DNA from: Flavobacterium frigidimaris | GTDB lineage: Bacteria; Bacteroidota; Bacteroidia; Flavobacteriales; Flavobacteriaceae | Assembly (NCBI GenBank): GCA_900129595.1 | Contig: FQWG01000018.1 | Location: 1-64,000 of the forward strand | Length of the DNA: 64,000 nucleotides | Reading direction: 5' to 3' | Shown: positions 35,727-43,909 of the stretch, in pieces | Numbering within the stretch: the stretch's first letter is position 1 | Layout: every line of letters begins with the position of its first letter | Translations under genes and position numbers: made by a program | Notes under the pieces: generated by a model | The model's input: only the letters and a program-made list of their open reading frames with translations | Told to the model about the DNA's origin: nothing | The model's database searches: none

Positions 35727-36758
35727 ATGAATACAAATACCTCACAAACAAGAATTGCAACTTTCGGAGAATTATTACTTCGGATGAATGTTGCGGATGG
35801 AAACCGGTTTACGCAGGCCAATGAAATAAAAATACACGTTGGCGGTGCTGAAGCAAATGTTTGTGTTTTACTTTCTCAACTCGGGATTCAAACCGATTAT
35901 ATTACAAGATTACCACAAAATGATTTGGCGCAACTGGCGGTAAACGAACTTCAGAAATACAAAGTCAATACCTCAAAATGCGTTTATGGCGGAGAACGTT
36001 TGGGATTGTATTTTGTCGAAGCCGGAAATCAAATCAGGCAATCGCAGGTAATTTATGACCGAAGCAATTCGTCTTTCGCAACAATTCAAAAAGATCAAAT
36101 AAATTGGGATTTGGCTTTCGCCGATGTTACGCATTTTCACTGGTCCGGAATCAGTCCGGGAGTTTCTCACGAAGCAGGTTTAGTTTGTAAAGAAGCCATT
36201 CTTACGGCACACAAAAAAGGAATTCCAATTTCTTCTGATTTTAACTTTCGATCAAAATTATGGCAATACGGAAAACATCCGTCTGAAATCATGCCGGATT
36301 TACTTCAATACAGCACAATCACAGTTGCTGATCTTGATGCGATTGAAATTTATTTCGGAATCAAAACGGATCCTACAGCATCTGATGAAAATCGTTTTCA
36401 GCAAACATTCGAATTATTAAAAGTAAAGATGCCTTTTCTAAAAACATTAGCCATGAGTTTTAGAAAATCAGATGGCCCGGCACATTTATACAAAGGATTA
36501 CTGATTCATGAAGGCAACTTCTACCAGACACAAGAACATAAAATACACGTTGTAACGGATCAGATTGGTTCCGGAGATGCTTTCAACGCAGGATTGTTAT
36601 ACGGATTATCGAATAAATTATCCGGACAGGAATGCATTGAATGGGCAACAGCTTGCGGCGTAATCAAACAAAGTATTCACGGAGATTTTGCCATAACAAA
36701 TCGCGACGAAATAAGTCATTTTATTAAAAACGGCTCAAGTAATAGAATTAATAGATAA
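35727..36758 (+). CDS. kdgK: PfkB-family sugar kinase, probable 2-keto-3-deoxygluconate kinase
   Basis: With the ATG at 35727 (an upstream in-frame ATG at 35697 lies in repeat sequence) the protein is 343 residues. The ribokinase fold shows FGELLLRMN and the substrate loop VHVGGAEANV-type motif (HVGGAEANVCVLLSQLG). The ATP site with catalytic Asp is DQIGSGDAFNAGLLYGL. Its neighbour is a KDPG-type aldolase, so phosphorylation of 2-keto-3-deoxygluconate to KDPG is the best reading. Substrate specificity in the PfkB family cannot be proved from motifs. Confidence 0.82.
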   Translation: MNTNTSQTRIATFGELLLRMNVADGNRFTQANEIKIHVGGAEANVCVLLSQLGIQTDYITRLPQNDLAQLAVNELQKYKVNTSKCVYGGERLGLYFVEAGNQIRQSQVIYDRSNSSFATIQKDQINWDLAFADVTHFHWSGISPGVSHEAGLVCKEAILTAHKKGIPISSDFNFRSKLWQYGKHPSEIMPDLLQYSTITVADLDAIEIYFGIKTDPTASDENRFQQTFELLKVKMPFLKTLAMSFRKSDGPAHLYKGLLIHEGNFYQTQEHKIHVVTDQIGSGDAFNAGLLYGLSNKLSGQECIEWATACGVIKQSIHGDFAITNRDEISHFIKNGSSNRINR

Positions 36759-36767
36759 AATAAGAAA

Positions 36768-37415
36768 ATGTACAGCATATTAAAAACGCAAGGTGTACTT
36801 CCGTTAGTAACACAAATCAACATTGAAACCGCCCAAATAGTATTACAATCGGCGGCTGATGCTGGCATAAAAATTATAGAGTTTGCTGCTCGAGCAGATA
36901 ATGCAAAAGAAGTTTTTACTCAAATGGCAGCCTTTAAAAAGGAAAACAATTTAAATGTAAAAATAGCTGTTGGCTCTATTTTAAGTGTCGCTGATGCCGA
37001 AACATTTCATCAGTTAGGTGCAGATTGTATCGTTTGTCCTCATACTGATCTGGAAATTGGAAACTATTGCCTCAAAAATAACATTTACTGGATTCCAGGA
37101 GCTGCGACATTAAACGAAATATTGCACGCTAATAAATTAGGAGCCGAAATTGTAAAACTTTTTCCTGCCGATAAAATTGGCGGTCCGGGATATGTAAAAG
37201 CCATTAGAGCACCTTTCCCGAATTTGAAAATAATGCCAACCGGAGGCGTAACTTTAGAAGAAAACAACTTGAAATCCTGGTTCAAATCCGGAGTAGTTTG
37301 CGTGGGAATTGGTTCTAATTTATTTTCGAAAGAAATGCTTTTGAACTTAAATTACGAGCAATCCCTTCAGGCTTTTCAAAGTTTAATTGATGTAGTAGAA
37401 AAAATAAGAAACTAA
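36768..37415 (+). CDS. eda: KDPG/KHG aldolase
   Basis: The 215-residue class I aldolase has the Schiff-base Lys in AEIVKLFPADKIGGPGYVKA, preceded by IIEFAARADNAKEVF and followed by MPTGGVTLEENNLKSW. It would split 2-keto-3-deoxy-6-phosphogluconate into pyruvate and glyceraldehyde-3-phosphate. It lies 9 bases after the kinase and 3 bases before the PLP enzyme, so the three are one transcription unit. The TLRT element of classical Eda reads AARA here, which may hint at a slightly different substrate. Confidence 0.88.
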   Translation: MYSILKTQGVLPLVTQINIETAQIVLQSAADAGIKIIEFAARADNAKEVFTQMAAFKKENNLNVKIAVGSILSVADAETFHQLGADCIVCPHTDLEIGNYCLKNNIYWIPGAATLNEILHANKLGAEIVKLFPADKIGGPGYVKAIRAPFPNLKIMPTGGVTLEENNLKSWFKSGVVCVGIGSNLFSKEMLLNLNYEQSLQAFQSLIDVVEKIRN

Positions 37416-37418
37416 GTT

Positions 37419-38534
37419 ATGCAAAACAATTGGTGGAAAATTAATTCCGAAATCAGCATTGATACGCCATTTTTGGCTGTTTACCAAGATCGTATTCAGG
37501 CCAATATCGACCGTTTGATTGAATCTGTAAATGGTGACACTCAAAAATTGAGACCACACATCAAAACACATAAAATTGGTGAGATTCTGGATTTGTTTAA
37601 AACCTGCAACATCAATAAAATAAAATGCGCCACCATTGCCGAAGCTGAACTCGCAGCAATACACGAAATTCAGGATGTACTTCTCGCCTATCAGCCTGTT
37701 GGCGCTAAAAAAGAAAGATGGATTGCTTTGATTCAAAAATATCCAAATACTGCTTTTTCGACTATAGTTGATAACCTTGATTCGGCGAAAGCCTTAAATC
37801 AAATCGCGGAGAAAAACCATTTAAAACTTACAGTTTATCTGGATTTGAATACCGGAATGAACAGAACCGGAATTTCGATTCATAAAAACTGGAAAGCTTT
37901 AATCGATGAAATTCTTCCTTTAAAGAATATTCATTTTGCCGGAATTCACATTTATGACGGCCATTTGAAAGGCGATGTCGAAGAACGAACAGCTGCAGCT
38001 TCCAACTTATTTTTTAGCATTAATGAAGAAGTTGAAGCTATTAATAAAAAGCTGGATTACGAATTAAAAATTGTTGCCGGAGGTTCGAATACATTTCCGT
38101 TTTATGCCACTCAAAAAAATGTAGAATGCAGCCCGGGAACTTTTGTTTTCTGGGATTCTAATTATCAGACCAATTTACCCGAACAGGAATTTAAACCCGC
38201 TTTGGTTATTGTAGGAACGGTGATTTCAAAACCAACAAATACAACGCTTTGTGTTGATATTGGATACAAAGCCGTTTCATCAGAAAACCCGATCGATAAA
38301 AGATTAGTGATTTTAAATGATGAAAATTTAATTCCGATTTCGCATTCAGAAGAACATTTGATTGTAGAAAATCGGGGAAAAAACGAGTATGTTATTGGCG
38401 ACACGATTTATGCCCAACCATATCATGTTTGCCCAACTTGCGCCCTTTACGATTCGGTTCAGGTGGTCAATGCAGCGCATGAAATTTGCGATCAATGGCA
38501 AGTTGCTGCCCGAAGCAGAAAAATTAATATTTAG
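37419..38534 (+). CDS. D-threonine aldolase/D-serine dehydratase-fold PLP enzyme
   Basis: The 371-residue protein is a fold-type III PLP enzyme. The PLP lysine is Lys49 in LRPHIKTHK. The C-terminal metal site is His336-x-Cys338 in YHVCPTCALYD, as in eukaryotic-type D-serine dehydratases, where classical D-threonine aldolases use His and Asp. Likely chemistry is metal-assisted dehydration of a D-configured beta-hydroxy amino acid. In this locus (RidA, KDG kinase, KDPG aldolase) dehydration of D-glucosaminate to 2-keto-3-deoxygluconate plus ammonia fits well; D-serine or D-threonine are alternatives. The start is 3 bases after the aldolase stop. Confidence 0.85.
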   Translation: MQNNWWKINSEISIDTPFLAVYQDRIQANIDRLIESVNGDTQKLRPHIKTHKIGEILDLFKTCNINKIKCATIAEAELAAIHEIQDVLLAYQPVGAKKERWIALIQKYPNTAFSTIVDNLDSAKALNQIAEKNHLKLTVYLDLNTGMNRTGISIHKNWKALIDEILPLKNIHFAGIHIYDGHLKGDVEERTAAASNLFFSINEEVEAINKKLDYELKIVAGGSNTFPFYATQKNVECSPGTFVFWDSNYQTNLPEQEFKPALVIVGTVISKPTNTTLCVDIGYKAVSSENPIDKRLVILNDENLIPISHSEEHLIVENRGKNEYVIGDTIYAQPYHVCPTCALYDSVQVVNAAHEICDQWQVAARSRKINI

Positions 38535-38660
38535 CAGCAGAAAAGGAGAATAAAGAAAAAAGAATAGAAAACAGAGCGAAGAAGAAAGAGAATAGACCTC
38601 ATAATAACACTTGTAGAGAACCTCTGAACCTTTAGACCTTTGTGCCTTAAAAAAAATACT

Positions 38661-39731
38661 ATGTTTATAATAGACGCCCATTTAGACCTGAGCATGAATG
38701 CGATGGAATGGAACAGAGATTTAAGAAATGACGTACCTACTTTACGTCATCTCGAAAAAGGAATGACCGACAAACCGGATCGCGAACGCGCCACAGTTTC
38801 ATTTCCTGATTTGCGAAGAGGAAACATTGGTATTGTAGTCGCGACTCAAATTGCAAGATTTGTAAAACCCGACAGTATTATTCCGGGTTGGAATTCTCCT
38901 GAACAAGCCTGGGCGCAAACTCAGGGACAATTGGCGTGGTACAAAGCCATGGAAGAAGCCGGAGAAATAACTGCCATTACAGATAAAAAATCATTGCTGA
39001 AACAAATTGATTTATGGAATGACGGAACGCCTAACGATAAAAAACCAATTGGTTATATTTTGAGTCTGGAAGGTGCGGATTCTATTATTGATGTTTCGTA
39101 TTTAGAAAAAGCGCACCATTACGGATTACGCGCGATTGGTCCTGCACATTATGGACCAGGACGTTACGCCAACGGAACAGACGCAACGGGAAAAATGAAT
39201 CAAAATGGTCTTGATTTATTGAAAGAAATGGAGCGTTTGAATATTATTCTGGATGCAACCCATTTATGCGACGATGCTTTTTGGCAAGCTTTGGATCATT
39301 ATAACGGACCCGTTTGGGCAAGTCATAACAATTGCAGAAGTCTGGTGGATCGTAACCGTCAATATAGCAACGAAATGATTCAGGCTTTAATTTCAAGAGG
39401 GGCTGTTATTGGCGGGGCTTTAGACGCGTGGATGTTAGTACCGAATTGGCAAAGAGGGGTTTCAACACCAAAAGGCACAAACTGTAATCTTGAATCCGTT
39501 TTCAAACACATGGATCACATTTGCCAGCTGGCCGGAAATGCCAATCATATTGGTGTAGGTTCAGATCTTGACGGCGCTTTTGGTACAGAACAAGGGCCAT
39601 ACGATTTAGATACGATTGCCGATTTGCAAAAACTGGTTCTGATATTTAAAAACAACGGCTATTCTGATGAAGATTTAGATAAAATCTTTCACCAGAACTG
39701 GATTAATTTTTTAATGAAAAATTGGGATTAA
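38661..39731 (+). CDS. membrane dipeptidase (peptidase family M19)
   Basis: With the ATG at 38661 the product is 356 residues. The metal-dependent amidohydrolase barrel has FIIDAHLDLSM, the bridging Glu in LSLEGADSI, His residues in LDATHLCDDAFW and WASHNNCR, and GVGSDLDGAFG. M19 enzymes cleave dipeptides, including those with a C-terminal D-amino acid. No signal peptide is seen, so it probably acts in the cytoplasm. It is separated from the PLP enzyme gene by 126 bases of AG-rich, partly repetitive DNA. Its stop overlaps the convergent DeoR gene by 4 bases. Confidence 0.9.
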   Translation: MFIIDAHLDLSMNAMEWNRDLRNDVPTLRHLEKGMTDKPDRERATVSFPDLRRGNIGIVVATQIARFVKPDSIIPGWNSPEQAWAQTQGQLAWYKAMEEAGEITAITDKKSLLKQIDLWNDGTPNDKKPIGYILSLEGADSIIDVSYLEKAHHYGLRAIGPAHYGPGRYANGTDATGKMNQNGLDLLKEMERLNIILDATHLCDDAFWQALDHYNGPVWASHNNCRSLVDRNRQYSNEMIQALISRGAVIGGALDAWMLVPNWQRGVSTPKGTNCNLESVFKHMDHICQLAGNANHIGVGSDLDGAFGTEQGPYDLDTIADLQKLVLIFKNNGYSDEDLDKIFHQNWINFLMKNWD

Positions 39732-40507
39732 AGAAAAACTAAACTGGGAACTGCCTTCTTATACGCTTGTAATTTTTCGTCGTTTGGATCAACTTCCGTG
39801 ACAACATAATCAACCTCAGATAAGTTGGCAATTTTCATTTTTAGGACTGTATCTAATTTTTCAGAAATAGTCAAAATAGCGGTTTTTTCAGAAGCCTGAA
39901 TCATTGCTTTTTTTACCTGAACGGTTTCCCAATCAGAGTCTGAGAAACCACCTTCGATATCTAAAGCATTGGTTCCTAATATTAATAAATCAACTTTAAT
40001 ATTCGCCAACTGATTGTAGACATCGCCGCTCACACACATTTGGCTGTAAGAAGAAATACTGCCGCCAATCATGATAATTTTAACATTGGGTTTATCCAGA
40101 AGTTCAACAGCAGATAAAACGGTAACAGTAAAAATGGTCAGATTTAAATCATCCGGAATCAAGCGAATGAATTCACGAATGGTTGTTCCGCCGCCAATTA
40201 ACAAAACCATTCCGTCATGAAGTAAACCTAAGGTTTTTTGCGCAATAATTTGTTTGGATTCCCCTGCATAAGTTTGATTATTAGAAGAAGCATGGTGATA
40301 AGCTTTTGTCATCGCACCACCTTTTACTTTAATCAATAAAGATTCTGATTCAAGCTCGTTAATATCACGCCTCACAGTATCTTCTGAAACAAATAATTTA
40401 GCCGAAAGCGTTTCAAAACTTACACGGGTATGCAAGTTAATCTCCTTTAAAATAAGATTTTTACGTTCTTCCTTGGTGTAATTTACCACTTCATTATCAT
40501 TATTCAT
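39728..40507 (-). CDS. DeoR-family transcriptional regulator
   Basis: The 259-residue protein has an N-terminal DeoR HTH (about 8-65, RVSFETLSAKLFVSEDTVRRD). A sugar-phosphate-binding DeoRC domain follows, with LIGGGTTIREFIRLIP, GGSISSYSQMCVSGD and LGTNALDIEGGFSDSDWE. DeoR regulators usually repress catabolic genes until a phosphorylated sugar intermediate binds, and KDPG or a related compound would fit here. It is divergent from the hexosaminidase gene across a 190-base spacer that contains candidate operators also found before susC. Confidence 0.9.
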   Translation of the reverse strand: MNNDNEVVNYTKEERKNLILKEINLHTRVSFETLSAKLFVSEDTVRRDINELESESLLIKVKGGAMTKAYHHASSNNQTYAGESKQIIAQKTLGLLHDGMVLLIGGGTTIREFIRLIPDDLNLTIFTVTVLSAVELLDKPNVKIIMIGGSISSYSQMCVSGDVYNQLANIKVDLLILGTNALDIEGGFSDSDWETVQVKKAMIQASEKTAILTISEKLDTVLKMKIANLSEVDYVVTEVDPNDEKLQAYKKAVPSLVFL

Positions 40508-40528
40508 GCAAATTCATTTTTGTTGAAA

Positions 40529-40536
40529 GCAAATGT
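40529..40536 (-). promoter_or_regulatory. -7 box of the DeoR gene
   Basis: On the minus strand this reads TACATTTG, matching TAnnTTTG, 21 bases before the DeoR start. The candidate operator at 40546-40559 lies about 10 bases upstream of it, consistent with autoregulation. Confidence 0.45.
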
Positions 40537-40545
40537 AAACAATAA

Positions 40546-40559
40546 ATGCAATATTATTG
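40546..40559. promoter_or_regulatory. candidate operator near the DeoR promoter
   Basis: TGCAATATTATTGC contains the perfect inverted repeat GCAAT-ATT-ATTGC and shows the TGC-N8-TGC spacing shared with sites at 28536, 28556 and 40635. Confidence 0.4.
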
Positions 40560-40634
40560 CGAAACAAATTATAACACAAAGTAATAAAAAAGTTAATTCA
40601 TCTATTTTAAAGACATTTAAGCATAAATTCCTTT

Positions 40635-40648
40635 TGCAAAAAAAATGC
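40635..40648. promoter_or_regulatory. candidate operator upstream of the hexosaminidase gene
   Basis: TGCAAAAAAAATGC differs from the two susC-upstream sites (TGCAAAAAATATGC) at one position. It lies 20 bases before the hexosaminidase -7 box, the same distance as the nearer susC site lies from its own -7 box. Confidence 0.45.
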
Positions 40649-40667
40649 AAACTCAATCTATAAACTC

Positions 40668-40675
40668 TATTTTTG
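40668..40675 (+). promoter_or_regulatory. -7 box of the hexosaminidase gene
   Basis: TATTTTTG matches TAnnTTTG, 22 bases upstream of the ATG at 40698. Confidence 0.45.
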
Positions 40676-40697
40676 TTTAACAACCAAAAAAGCAACC

Positions 40698-43001
40698 ATG
40701 CAAAAAAGTATATTTCTCCTTTTACTACTCTGTTATTCTTTTACGAATGCACAAAATTCTTCTGGCAACAATTTTATTATCCCCGCTCCCAACTTCTATA
40801 AAACCACCGGAGACAGTATTCGTTTAAACGGAAAGATCAAAGTTATTTTTGAAAAGAATAAATTCAGCACCAAAGAACAAAAAACGGCAAACATCTTTGA
40901 GTCGGCTATAAACTCCAATACTTCAAACAAAAAAAGCAACATTGAAGTTTTATTCATTGCTAAAAATCCGGCTGAATCCTTAAAAAAAGAAGCATATAAA
41001 ATTGTTATTACTCCAAAAAAGATCACCGTTACCGGAAGTGAGGAAGGATTATTTTATGCGGTTCAGAGTTTGTTGCAGCTTTTACCGAACCAACCAAAAA
41101 ATCAGGAAGTCAAATTGCCTTGCGTGACCATCGAAGACGAGCCCAGATACAGCTACCGCGGACTTCATCTCGATGTTTGCCGTCATTTTTTCTCTGTCGA
41201 TGTTATAAAAGATTTTATCGCACAAATGTCCAGCTATAAGCTAAACCACTTTCATTGGCACTTAACAGACGATCAGGGATGGAGAATTGAGATCAAAAAA
41301 TATCCAAAACTGACAGAAGTAGGTTCTAAAAGAGCCCAAACTTTAGTGGGTAATAAATTCGAAAGATCGCCATATTTTTTTGACGGAAATCCATACGGAG
41401 GTTTTTATACTCAGGAAGAAATCAAAGACGTAGTAAAATTTGCCGAAGATCATTATGTGAATATCATTCCGGAAATCGAAATGCCCGGACATGCAACCGC
41501 AGCTGTTACGGCTTATCCGAATTTATCCTGTTTTCCGGATCGTCCTTATAAAGTGGTGGAATATTGGGGCGTTTTTGATGATATTTTCTGTGCCGGAAAA
41601 GAAGAAACTTTTACTTTTTTAGAAGATGTTTTGACTGAAGTTATGGCTTTGTTCCCAAGTACCTATATTCATATTGGCGGTGACGAATGCCCAAAAACAA
41701 AATGGAAAGAATGTCCGAATTGTCAAAAGCGAATTGCGGCTTTAGGTATAAAAGACGAACATGAATTACAAAGCTACCTCACCACCCGAATTGAGAAATT
41801 TCTAAACGCACACGGAAGACAAATTTTAGGCTGGGACGAAATGCTCGAAGGCGGACTCGCGCCAAACGCAGCTGTAATGTCATGGCGAGGTGAATCGGGA
41901 GGAATTACCGCAGCAAAACAAAAACACAATGTTATCATGAATCCGGAACAGGTGCTCTATCTGGATTATAATCAAGGCTATTCACCGAATGAACCTTTAA
42001 CAATTGGAAGATTAACGACGGTTGAAAAAATGTACAACTACAACCCAACCCCGGTTGATAGTTTAACCGTCGAAGAGCAAAAATATATTATAGGAGTTCA
42101 ATCAAATCTCTGGTCAGAATATTTGACGAGTCCGGCGAAACTAAACTATATGATTTATCCTCGTGTATTTGCTTTGGCTGAAATTGCCTGGACGCAACCT
42201 CAAAATAAAAATTACAATCATTTTATTCTGAATCAAATTCCGTATCATTTAGAAAAACTGGAAGCACAGAAACGATTGTACAAAGTTCCAACACCTTTTG
42301 GAGCAGATGAAACGGCACTAATCGCATCAAAATATGTTCTGGATTTAAAACCAACCATCAAAAACGGACAAATTTTTTATACCATTGACGGTTATAATCC
42401 TGATGAAACGGCGGAGCTTTACACCAAACCTGTAACGATAAACATTCCGAAAGGAGAATTCAGAACCATAAAAACAGTTCAGATCAGCCCAAGCGGAAGA
42501 AGAAGTTCTATCAATAAAATAATAGTTCGAAATTCAGATTTAAAACCGGCCTTAGCCATAAAACCAACTAAGAAAGGTTTAAAGTTTAATTATTATAGAG
42601 GAACATTATTTCAGCAAGTTCAGGATTTGGAATTAATAAAGCCCATTAATTCAGGTATTTTCGAAGGTACGATAAGCAGTGAAAAATGGAAAACGAAAAC
42701 AGAGCGTTATATCGGCTTAAAATTCGACGGATACATCTATATTCACGAAACAGCAAATTACACGATTTCGACGCTTTCAGACGACGGATCGAAGCTTTTT
42801 ATCGACAATGAATTAGTAGTCAATAACGACGGTATTCACTGGCTCAACGAAGCTTATGGAGCTGTACAACTCGGAAAAGGTTTCCATAAACTAAATATTA
42901 GCTATTTTGATCAGATTGGAGGAACTACTTTAACGTGTTTTATTCAACAGGAAGGAAAGGAAAAACAAGAGATAAGTGCTTCACAATTGTATTATGAATA
43001 G
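40698..43001 (+). CDS. secreted beta-N-acetylhexosaminidase (GH20) with C-terminal PA14-like domain
   Basis: The 767-residue enzyme has a signal peptide (MQKSIFLLLLLCYSFTNAQ). A GH20b N-terminal domain covers about 30-150. The catalytic barrel has YRGLHLDVCRHFF, HWHLTDDQGWRIEI and the catalytic pair Asp329-Glu330 in HIGGDECPKTKW. After the barrel comes a chitobiase/Fn3-like segment, then a PA14-like domain at about 640-767 (YTISTLSDDGSKLFID), probably for carbohydrate binding. It removes terminal GlcNAc or GalNAc in the periplasm or outside the cell. It is divergent from the DeoR gene. Confidence 0.94.
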   Translation: MQKSIFLLLLLCYSFTNAQNSSGNNFIIPAPNFYKTTGDSIRLNGKIKVIFEKNKFSTKEQKTANIFESAINSNTSNKKSNIEVLFIAKNPAESLKKEAYKIVITPKKITVTGSEEGLFYAVQSLLQLLPNQPKNQEVKLPCVTIEDEPRYSYRGLHLDVCRHFFSVDVIKDFIAQMSSYKLNHFHWHLTDDQGWRIEIKKYPKLTEVGSKRAQTLVGNKFERSPYFFDGNPYGGFYTQEEIKDVVKFAEDHYVNIIPEIEMPGHATAAVTAYPNLSCFPDRPYKVVEYWGVFDDIFCAGKEETFTFLEDVLTEVMALFPSTYIHIGGDECPKTKWKECPNCQKRIAALGIKDEHELQSYLTTRIEKFLNAHGRQILGWDEMLEGGLAPNAAVMSWRGESGGITAAKQKHNVIMNPEQVLYLDYNQGYSPNEPLTIGRLTTVEKMYNYNPTPVDSLTVEEQKYIIGVQSNLWSEYLTSPAKLNYMIYPRVFALAEIAWTQPQNKNYNHFILNQIPYHLEKLEAQKRLYKVPTPFGADETALIASKYVLDLKPTIKNGQIFYTIDGYNPDETAELYTKPVTINIPKGEFRTIKTVQISPSGRRSSINKIIVRNSDLKPALAIKPTKKGLKFNYYRGTLFQQVQDLELIKPINSGIFEGTISSEKWKTKTERYIGLKFDGYIYIHETANYTISTLSDDGSKLFIDNELVVNNDGIHWLNEAYGAVQLGKGFHKLNISYFDQIGGTTLTCFIQQEGKEKQEISASQLYYE

Positions 43002-43006
43002 CAAAT

Positions 43007-43041
43007 AAAAAAAGGATCCGATATGCGGATCCTTTTTTTAT
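43007..43041. terminator. bidirectional terminator between the hexosaminidase and sdhB genes
   Basis: AAAGGATCCG / CGGATCCTTT with A and T runs on either side lies between two convergent stop codons (43001 and 43068), so it can serve both genes. Confidence 0.85.
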
Positions 43042-43067
43042 ATAAAACTAAAAGTGTGTTTTTTAGA

Positions 43068-43814
43068 TTATCCTTGTAAGCTTGCTGATAAATACTCACG
43101 GTTCATACGTGCGATATTTTCAAGAGAAATTCCTTTAGGACATTCTACTTCACAAGCTCCGGTATTGGTACAGTTACCAAAACCTTCGTGATCCATTTGG
43201 TGCACCATGTTTAATACACGATCAACAGCTTCGATTTTACCCTGAGGCAATAAAGCATATTGAGATACTTTTGCAGCAACGAATAGCATTGCAGATGAGT
43301 TTTTACAAGTTGCAACACAAGCTCCACAACCAATACAAGCAGCAGCGTCAAATGACTTATCTGCATCATGTTTGTTGATCGGAATTGTATTGGCATCAAT
43401 TGTATTTCCTGAAGTATTTACCGAGATAAATCCTCCTGCATGCTGAATTCTGTCAAAAGAACTTCTGTCAACCACTAAATCCTTAATTACAGGGAAAGCT
43501 TTTGCTCTAAATGGCTCGATAAAAATCGTGTCACCATCTTTAAACATACGCATGTGCAATTGGCAAGTAGTAACTCCTCTGTCTGGTCCGTGTGCTTCTC
43601 CATTGATGAATAATGAACACATTCCGCAGATTCCTTCACGACAATCGTGGTCAAATGCTACCGGCTCTTCTCCTTTGTTGATCAATTGTTCGTTAAGAAC
43701 ATCAAGCATTTCAAGGAAAGACATATCCGGTTCGATTCCGTCGATTGGGTAATCAACGATTCCCCCTTTATCCTGGGCGTTTTTCTGACGCCATATTTTT
43801 AATGTAAGTTTCAT
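43068..43814 (-). CDS. sdhB: succinate dehydrogenase/fumarate reductase iron-sulfur subunit
   Basis: The 248-residue subunit carries the three iron-sulfur clusters linking SdhA to the quinone site. The 2Fe-2S ligands are in DHDCREGICGMCSLFI and TTCQLHMR. The 4Fe-4S and 3Fe-4S ligands are in AACIGCGACVATCKN and CTNTGACEVECPKGI. It is the last gene of the sdhCAB order usual in Bacteroidota and is followed by a bidirectional terminator. The spacer to sdhA holds a repetitive inverted sequence. Confidence 0.96.
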   Translation of the reverse strand: MKLTLKIWRQKNAQDKGGIVDYPIDGIEPDMSFLEMLDVLNEQLINKGEEPVAFDHDCREGICGMCSLFINGEAHGPDRGVTTCQLHMRMFKDGDTIFIEPFRAKAFPVIKDLVVDRSSFDRIQHAGGFISVNTSGNTIDANTIPINKHDADKSFDAAACIGCGACVATCKNSSAMLFVAAKVSQYALLPQGKIEAVDRVLNMVHQMDHEGFGNCTNTGACEVECPKGISLENIARMNREYLSASLQG

Positions 43815-43819
43815 ACTGT

Positions 43820-43909
43820 TTTAGTTTGAAAGTCATAAAGTCGAAAGTCGAAAGTCGCTCGACACATTTTGCGTTTGGACTTTAAGACTTTGGGCTTTCG
43901 ACCAAATTC
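43820..43909. repeat. inverted/tandem repeat in the sdhA-sdhB spacer
   Basis: The spacer contains AAAGTCGAAAGTCGAAAGTCG on one side and GACTTTAAGACTTTGGGCTT followed by TCGACC on the other, giving partially paired arms with short GAAAGTC direct repeats. It sits inside an operon and could form an RNA hairpin that tunes the SdhA:SdhB ratio, or it may just be a dispersed repeat. Confidence 0.55.
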
